The position numbers and the translations under genes were made by a program. Shown here in pieces: positions 57,068 through 64,000 of a stretch of 64,000 nucleotides of DNA (position 1 is its first letter; each line of letters begins with the position of its first letter). Origin of the DNA: Botryotinia globosa (taxonomy: Eukaryota; Ascomycota; Leotiomycetes; Helotiales; Sclerotiniaceae); the NCBI GenBank assembly GCA_014898425.1, contig RCSZ01000014.1, forward strand, positions 1,302,001 to 1,366,000, in the 5' to 3' direction. Below the pieces are notes generated by a model. That model saw only the letters and a list, made by a program, of their open reading frames with translations. It did no database searches and was not told the origin of the DNA.

Positions 57068-58279
57068 ATGGTGCGCAAATCAAAACGCAAGTCTGAAGGT
57101 GAGATGCTTGTTGATTTCTGTATGCTTGGGATTTTTTGTCTTGGTATTTTTATTTTTATTCTTATTTTCTTTGGGGGATTGAACGTGGAAGGAAGTGTCT
57201 AACTTGAAATTTTATTGCGGGTGAAGGAGATTTGCCGAATTCGAGGGTGAAGACGAGAAAGAGTGGTGGAGATAGAAGTGGATTGGATGGGGAGGAGCGA
57301 GAGGAGGGGTTTGGTGCGGTTGCGGATTGGGTTGATAAGAAGGGGGTGAGGTGGGATGGGAGGGAGAAAAAGGATATGAGTGGTATTACGGATCAGTTTG
57401 ATAAGAAGAGTTTGAGGAGAGATGGGAAGGAGAAAAAGAAGGAGAGGAAGAAAGGAAGAATGTCGGAGCCTGCGAGGATCGGTGGAGGGGGGTTGGGAGA
57501 GAGGGCAGATGATGATGAGGATGAGGATGGGGATGATGGGGATGAGGATTCGGGACATGAGGCTAGCAAGTATGCGGAGTGTTTGAAATGTTTATTTGGT
57601 TGCAGTGTGTGTACTGACTTGATTTCACAAAGTGATTTTCTGGAGCTCGACAATCTTGAGAGGAAGAAAAAGAAGAGCGCCGAGAGAGCGAAAGCGCAGT
57701 TTATGGAGAAATTCATTGGGGCTGTGGAGAGAGATGTGAAGGACTTTAAGGAAGCGGCGGCAGAATTGGAGAGAGAGACGTGAGTACACCTTTCCTGGCT
57801 AAGAATTTGAACTTCGTACTGACTCTTCTAGTTCGATCGAAAATAAGGACTTTTTAGAAGGCTTTCATGCTGCTTATTCTTTGTCGGCACCATTCAAAAC
57901 TGTTTCTTTCGATTTCTCTTTGAATCATAAAAGAGGTCGAATCATGATTACACGGGCGTTGGAGTTGAGTTCGCAATTTGATAACTTGGCCAAGAAAGAT
58001 ATCGCAAAGGAGTTGGCAGGATTGTTTGGCAACGAATGGAGCAAAGAGAATGAAGAGATTGCTAAGATGCTTGAACTGGGGAAAATGGTTGGGCTGAATA
58101 AATTCGAGTACATTGTGAATGCTTCAAAACCGGAGATCTTGGAGACGGATGCACTTGCAGTTTCGAAGAAATTCTTTCCGGTTGTTGAAGAGGAAAGCAG
58201 TACTGGCTGGGGAAAGGAGGCAAAGAAACATGAGAGGGCTCATAAGAAATTGCTTAAGGCTTTTGAGAGCAGGAGTTGA
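57068..58279 (+). CDS. charged orphan protein of unknown function
   Basis: Three exons (57068-57098, 57227-57779, 57832-58279) encode 343 residues. The first exon is only 31 nt (MVRKSKRKSE). The N-terminal 110 residues are very basic and Gly-rich with two related units (FGAVADWVDKKGVRWDGREK and ITDQFDKKSLRRDGKEKK), then an Asp-rich acidic run (about 111-130). A Cys-containing block follows (YAECLKCLFGCSVCTDL, with CLKC and CSVC), then a coiled coil (LDNLERKKKKSAERAKAQFM) and a helical C-terminus (MLELGKMVGLNKFEYIVNAS). The two CxxC pairs could bind a metal but lie very close together. A nuclear location is likely from composition. No family is recognised. Confidence 0.7.
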
Positions 58280-59518
58280 GTTGTGGTACGAGGAGGATCA
58301 AGGAATGGAATGAGATGGGAGAGTTCTAAAATTTGCTGATATCTTTTCAAACTTTGCTACCCTGGGTGTGGGATATGTAGCTGTATTATAGTATGTATAC
58401 TATTCTATCTTCTGTTGTCTTTGAGATATCATCGTCTATTAGCCTTAAGATGAATGCTGTACGTATCACCTAGCGAAATTTTCCGAGTATCATACAGGCG
58501 TGAGTGAAGATAATTGAGCTGAATACTTAGCTGGTGTAGGGAATACTACTCTAGACCTTATGATATCCCGAGGATAATGAAGAAGTGTAAGCGAGATCTC
58601 ATCGAGGGGTGTGTTGCTTGAGGTGGTGGATACGATGAGGCAGATCGAGTTGCAAAAGGAGATGAGGATTCAGAAATAGGGAGGCGATGATTTACAGGGG
58701 CTGGGGGAATGAGTAGAGTACTTTGTGGCCGGTTACATGGTGTGAGGTGCTGGGTTTAGATGACGTGAGTGATTGTTGTCGTGTGCTAGTTTTCGTTGAT
58801 TGGTGACGTTGATGTTAATTTTGATTTTGATACTGGTAGTGACTGCAGAGTATACAGTCCTTTAGTTGACTTGATTTGTTTGGAGCGAGGTAGGCTGAGG
58901 GGGGTGAGGGGAGGTGAGGTCAGGGGAGGTGAGGGGGGTTAAGTGGAGGATTGAGATTATTGGATGGGGGTGGGGAGACAGGGAGACGGGGAGACGGGGA
59001 GAGGAGAGGAGAGGAGGGAAGGAGGGAAGGAGGTTACTGTGAAGAATCTGGGTAGTGGGGTTTGAGCTGAGGGGAGGAGGAGATGAGAACGGGATGCATG
59101 GAGAGAAGGGAATGTTTGGAGGGATACACCAAATCACTCAGATTATGCATCGAGACCCGTTGTATCTCAATGTGCGGATGTAATCAGTGTAGATTTGCAT
59201 GCTAGCAATGTACAGTTTATTGTACAACAGAAGCTCCCGAATATATCTATAAAAGTCTCGATTAAAGATAATGATTGTCTGTCTGACTTGACTTTGAATT
59301 CCAAGTTGAGGATGTATTTTTAAGATCACAGGGTTTTCGTCCTACTGGACGTTGGAGTGGAGGGGCCGCTGGTGGATAATGAAGTGGGGAAATTTTTGAC
59401 ATGTTGCCTCAGGCTTGAAGGAAAATTTACCCGAACGCGCTAAAAAATCGCACATTGATTTTCACAAAATTGATTCTCAAGAACTTTTTCCTTTTAGACA
59501 TCACGACAATCGACGCCG
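58280..59518. other. intergenic, G-rich tract
   Basis: No supported gene. 58880-59060 is a strongly G-rich + strand (GGGGAGGTGAGG, GGGGAGACGGGGAGACGG), with repeats of GGGGAGAC and GGAGGGAA, and could form G-quadruplexes. Beyond 59400 is the eL15 promoter and leader. Confidence 0.55.
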
Positions 59519-59543
59519 CCGACAACTCCCAAGATCAATCAAG

Positions 59544-59741
59544 GTTAGTAAATCGAGTTCGTTCGAATACAGATTTCAGATAAATCATCTGCGACGAGGA
59601 ATATACTTCTAGAATTGCAGATGTTCGTCGGAACTGGATTTCTTCGATTTTTTCTTCGATTTTTTCTTCGCAGCTCTACCACAAATTCGATTTTGATGGT
59701 TCTCACATGAAATTTTGCTAACGTCAATTCTCCGCAAATAG
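59544..59741 (+). other. probable 5' UTR intron of eL15 ending at the ATG
   Basis: Donor AAG|GTTAGT at 59544 and acceptor GCAAATAG at 59734-59741 immediately before the start codon. The 198-nt intron contains a CTAAC branch-like site at 59728-59732. 5' UTR introns are common in fungal ribosomal-protein genes. I looked for C/D or H/ACA snoRNA boxes inside and saw none. Confidence 0.6.
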
Positions 59742-60586
59742 ATGGGTGCTCTTAAATATCTCGAGGAAATTCAGAAGAAGAAGCAATCTGATGTGCTTCG
59801 ATTCCTTCTCCGTGTCCGATGCTGGGAGGTAAGATAAAAACGACCCCAAGAGACGATCTCGATCGACTTCAATTATTCGAAAATTTCGTCTTCGGACAAG
59901 CAAATTGGAATATTGTGGACATCTTTGATGTCTCTGCTATACACTCGTTGAACTTAGCTGAGAGTGCATAATATAGCTCCGACAATTGAACGTCGTTCAC
60001 CGTGCTTCTCGTCCATCCCGCCCAGACAAGGCCCGCCGTCTCGGTTACAAGGCCAAGCAAGGATACGTTATCTACCGTGTCCGTGTTCGTCGTGGTGGCC
60101 GCAAGCGCCCAGTTCCAAAGGGTGCCACCTACGGTACGTTCTATCCTATATTCGACAGAAGGAAACGATGCTTTCTCTTCAAAAATCTGCTTTTACTAAC
60201 CCAAATTTCGCATTACAGGAAAGCCAACCAACCAGGGAGTCAACCAACTCAAGTACCAAAGATCCCTCAAGTCCACCGCTGAGGAGCGTGTCGGTCGTCG
60301 TTGCGCCAACTTGAGAGTTTTGAACTCCTACTGGATCAACCAAGACTCCACCTACAAATACTTCGAGGTCATCCTCGTTGACCCTCAACACAAGGCCATC
60401 CGTCGCGATCCCCGTATCAACTGGATCGTCAACCCAGTCCACAAGCACAGAGAGTCTCGTGGATTGACCGCCACCGGAAAGAAGTCCCGTGGTCTCGGAA
60501 AGGGTCACGGATTCAACAAGACCACCGCTGGCCGCAGAAAGACCTGGAAGAAGCACAACACCCTCAAGTTGCAAAGATACAGATAG
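59742..60586 (+). CDS. RPL15: 60S ribosomal protein eL15
   Basis: Three coding exons (59742-59828, 59977-60133, 60219-60586) encode 203 residues, the normal size. The start [20 protein letters not shown] and the blocks [40 protein letters not shown] and [18 protein letters not shown] are diagnostic. The C-terminus [15 protein letters not shown] is complete. eL15 is a core large-subunit protein lying near the tRNA exit region. Codon use is strongly biased to C-ending codons in exons 2 and 3 (ATC, GTC, AAC, AAG), as expected for high expression. Introns are GTAAGA-TATAG and GTACGT-ACAG. Confidence 0.97.
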
Positions 60587-61587
60587 ATGTAATCAGGGGT
60601 TGGTTAGGTGTTGTTGCGTGCTTGGGCAATGGAATGAATGGATTATTTTATGGCCTCATGGCGCACTGGTAGTTAATGCAAAAATGCATAGCTTTCCCAT
60701 CATACCCAAAACTTTTATGAATTTACGAATCTTCTACTATGTGAAAGTACCATGGATCTTTGGATATCTTATTCTGTGACCAATGAAAATGTGAATACAT
60801 GTGATGAAATTTAATACAATCTCGCTCTTTCGAGAAGCCAAGAAATGATTAAGTTATTTCCCTACACATTCTTCTCTTCCCCATATATATTTCACAACAA
60901 ATTTTAAAACCTCATCACGAACATGTAATGTAACACAACACACTTCCAAATCCTAATAACTTCTTCTCGATAAACTCCGAGGTCGTTTCAACATGTCTCG
61001 TATTCATTCTTCCTCCATTTCTTCTTGTCAACCAGGGAAGATTTTCACATTTCTTGGCAAAGGAATAACACTACCGTTTTCAAGCCATTCCAATTATGCA
61101 TAAACTACCACTACACTAGGTATCTTGACACTACCACCACTACTAGGTCGTACATCAAATCCAGGCATTTCTTGTGGGGAAACCTACCTTAGCCCACATC
61201 CATCCCAATATGTACTGAGATGCAAGATTAACAATATAAATTTATACGATAACGGTAAATAACCAACCCATGTTTGTTGCGAGAGAAGATCCCCCTTTGG
61301 AGATTTGGCACATTCACTACTTCGTAATTTTAGATGTTAATTTCATGAGAGTACTTTTAGGAAAGAGCCCGAGACCACTTGCCCCTAAAGTTCAAGCACG
61401 AACGAACGGACGGACTCTCGATTACGAAAACAAAAGATAGCTGGGTACCTAGGTATACCACACGAGAAGGGAACTGAGCTACTGCCCTCGCACAACATTT
61501 ACAATTGATTTCGCAAAATACTTTTGGAGGACCCGATGGTCAAACTAGAACGCCTGCACTTCGCAGACCTCGTTTGAAAATAATAAA
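60587..61587. other. intergenic between eL15 and the HECT-ligase gene
   Basis: eL15 3' flank then the upstream region of the next gene. A GTACCTAGGTATAC palindrome-like motif is at about 61445-61458. No gene is supported. Confidence 0.6.
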
Positions 61588-64000
61588 ATGGCACCTTGGT
61601 CTAGCCGCCTACTTGCTTCTTCGAGCGCACGGATCGATTCTGGCTCGAGCATTGCTACCGTTGGACCAGCACCTGATTCGCCGACGAAAATGAGAGGGAG
61701 AGCAAAGATTACGGAGGCAGATATCTTGGATAATGCTTATGGTATTCCGACATTGACCACGGCCGGTCGGCCAGGTCCCTCGGGTTCGAATTCCTCGAAT
61801 TCCACCAAACAGACTTCGAGCCATGGGAGATCCATGAGCCACCCTTTCCCGTCGCTGTTTAATAGCAAGAAGAAGGTGACCGCGCCGACACCACCTGGAA
61901 TTGGGGTTTTTGATGACGACGATATATCACCGGAACATCACACAGGGGCTAGGTCTTCGAGGGTGCCAGACAAGGATTTTTTGACGGGAAAGTGTATGAC
62001 TTGCAATTCGAGCGTGAGTTGGCCGAAAGAACTCCATACGTTTCGATGCAAAGTTTGTATGACAGTGAACGATCTCCAGCCATACACTCCAGCTCAGAAT
62101 GATGGACCCAGAGTGGCGGGAGGTGGTAAATCTACGACTTACTCTGGGTTGAGTAAACCCCAATTCTCTAGAGGTATGCTATGAGCGGAATGATCTCTTA
62201 TAGATCTCATATCTGACCTTTGTAGTGGCGCCATTATCTGTGGAGAAAACTCGAAGAATTGCGGAACGATGTATAACTACCTACCTGATCAACCGACTAA
62301 AGCATGACGAAACCGATGCCTGTAATACGCTGTCAAGTTCGCCAAGGTCACCTACATTTGAAACGACGGAATCCCCACAAGAATATCAGTATCCCAGACC
62401 TTTCAATCAACCTTGCTCACAAGCACTTCCCATTAGACCCCCTCCTCCTGGACGCGGAAACAGTTCTGGAGATCGCCCAAGTATAGACGCTCAAAGACGG
62501 CCAGGTTCGCGTTCAATGCCCTACTCAACTTCATCCCCTGGCAGTTTCCTTGGCGCCCATATGGAAAAACGTGATCGAATGGGCTCTGGTACTTACTCCA
62601 AACAATTGGCTAGTCAACCGCCAAGTAGAAGTCCTCCCCATCCACCGGGAAAATTCGATGAACCTATGCACGGAAGACAAGATAATGTCACCAGAAACCT
62701 TTTTAGACCCTTGGAAGAATATATTACAGCATCATTTAGCCAGTTCGATTGTATCAATACTTCGTTTAGTACTATGCGACAACATCCCAATCCTAGGGCA
62801 GGAAGTCAAAGTGGTTTGAAGAATTTTATGGCCACTATTCCAGACGAAAATGATCCGCAGGCAGAGACTCCTTTGGAAGAACTTGATCCCCGAATGTTGA
62901 TGTTGGGAGATATTGCAGAGAATGGTTCTTGGTGGACTGGAAATCAAAAAGAAACCCCTGAAAAAACTCGCGGGCAACGACCTGTTGAAACGACACGCGC
63001 GAATCCTCATTGCGACCTTACTACAGTGAAATCACCTCGTATTGACTGGCCTGATCTCAATGAATGGTATCATGTCGTATCGCATCCGGGAAGAATTTGG
63101 CATCGCAAGCTGGATGAATTGATATCACGTCGATCCAGCCCGGTCATTCAAGCGCCCACTGATAGCGAGCTTGCCGAAATTGAAGATACAATCACAGAGG
63201 CTCAGTTGCATCTTCAGAGAATTTTGTTGAAGGCTACAGAAAGTCTATTGAAACGTCCCGGGCGTCCTCTACGGGAACCTGATAATCTTCGATTTCTCTT
63301 GATAATTCTAGCCAATCCTCTTCTGTACCCTGGAAATGGTACCGCTTCAAGAAATGCAGGGCCGAGAGCGCCACCGAATGACCAGAGACCGGAAGCTAGT
63401 GATCTCAATGTGACTAAAACTAGAGGTCAACCTTCGTCTTCTTCTAAACTACCGCCGAATGTTACAAAAGGAGCGTCCGGCCAACACTCAGGAATCATCA
63501 AACGCATTGTGGGACTGCTTTCCAATACTCCAAATGAATGCCATCATCATATAGTTTCGTGGTTCGCTAGATATCCAGAGGGTCATTTCCAACGTACCAC
63601 AGAGTTGGTTGGCAGCTTTGTCACTTATAGACTTACCAGACAGCATGGGAAACCTCGCGAGGCTGATCGACCCGACCTTACTTCTGGCTTAGTCCCTCAC
63701 ATGAGCTCTAGAGAATCCCATAATAACGCTGCAGCTTTTCACGCGGCTCTTCAAGCTGGGCAGAGTACTAATAAGAAAAGGGAGACGAAACAAAAAGCCG
63801 TTGTATATAGTGATGATTGGCAGATCAGGGCGGCTGCTAGGGTGATGGCACTTCTTTTCTCAGCGAACAATAGTGGGTTGCATAGAAAAGGCAAGTTACT
63901 CAGTAGCGTTCAATCGCCAGCTGAGTACCTTTCAAAAAGTACGGAACCTAGTATTGGAACTCCGATTAGAGCTCTGGCCGCACATGGACAGATGTTGCCG
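61588..64000 (+). CDS. probable HUL4-type HECT E3 ubiquitin ligase, 5' part
   Basis: Partial gene running off the right edge. Exon 1 (61588-62173) and exon 2 (62226 to the window end) give 787 residues in one open frame. The N-terminus (MAPWSSRLLASSSARIDSGS) and a compact zinc-like motif Cys136-x2-Cys139-x14-Cys154-x2-Cys157 (KCMTCNSSVSW.. FRCKVC) match fungal large HECT ligases related to yeast Hul4. A disordered Ser/Pro region follows, then helical segments including WYHVVSHPGRIWHRKLDELI, HSGIIKRIVGLLSNTPNECH and WFARYPEGHFQRTTELVGSF, which are typical of the region before the HECT domain. The catalytic HECT domain itself is not in the window, so the assignment rests on the N-terminal half. 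Confidence 0.65.

Noticed and set aside
59544..59741. Possible snoRNA inside the eL15 leader intron
   Set aside because: No paired C (RUGAUGA) and D (CUGA) boxes, nor H/ACA hairpins, were seen.

Overview
This window is nuclear DNA from a filamentous ascomycete, most likely a leotiomycete of the Botrytis/Sclerotinia type. That guess rests on gene content, introns mostly 45-150 nt long with GTAAGT/GTATGT donors and YAG acceptors, and an AT-rich transposon island that looks mutated by RIP. The genus is inference; the filamentous-fungus level is well supported. Gene models were built by joining reading frames at visible splice sites, and every complete multi-exon model was checked to sum to a multiple of three.

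Left third (1-16.1 kb) is gene-dense and housekeeping: the 5' end of a zinc alcohol/polyol dehydrogenase (-), ribosomal protein eS10 (-) head-to-head with the splicing factor SDE2 (+), a 10-exon M20-family amidohydrolase (+), COX12 (-) head-to-head with an MLRQ/NDUFA4-like subunit (+), a small RRM protein (-) head-to-head with COPII coat SEC31 (+), and GET2 (+).

Middle (16.1-42.4 kb) is looser and accessory-like. It holds a broken membrane-protein gene (17.9-18.7 kb), a fast-evolving low-complexity gene with an ambiguous splice frame (19.2-21.1 kb), a 2 kb AT-rich island with three sets of terminal inverted repeats (22.7-24.8 kb), LSM1, a diphosphoinositol-polyphosphate Nudix hydrolase, a very microsatellite-rich stretch (28.3-33.7 kb), arginyl-tRNA transferase ATE1, and a RasGEF fused to a degenerate Ras-like G domain.

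Right third (42.4-64 kb): an orphan gene, a HIT zinc-finger gene (-) head-to-head with NFU1 (+), a long gene-poor stretch that includes the probable long leader of a PSP1-domain gene, a tRNA-like fragment followed by two GC-rich hairpins, a charged orphan gene, ribosomal protein eL15 with a 5' UTR intron ending at its ATG, and the 5' part of a probable HUL4-type HECT ubiquitin ligase that runs off the window.

The genes do not form a pathway cluster. Themes are translation and RNA decay (eS10, eL15, LSM1, SDE2), mitochondria (COX12, MLRQ, NFU1), secretory membranes (SEC31, GET2) and protein turnover (ATE1, HECT ligase). I found no CRISPR array, rRNA, complete tRNA or secondary-metabolite cluster. 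The most unusual structures are the nested inverted-repeat island, the multi-frame gene remnant, the start codon split by an intron in eS10, and the 10-nt and 16-nt microexons.
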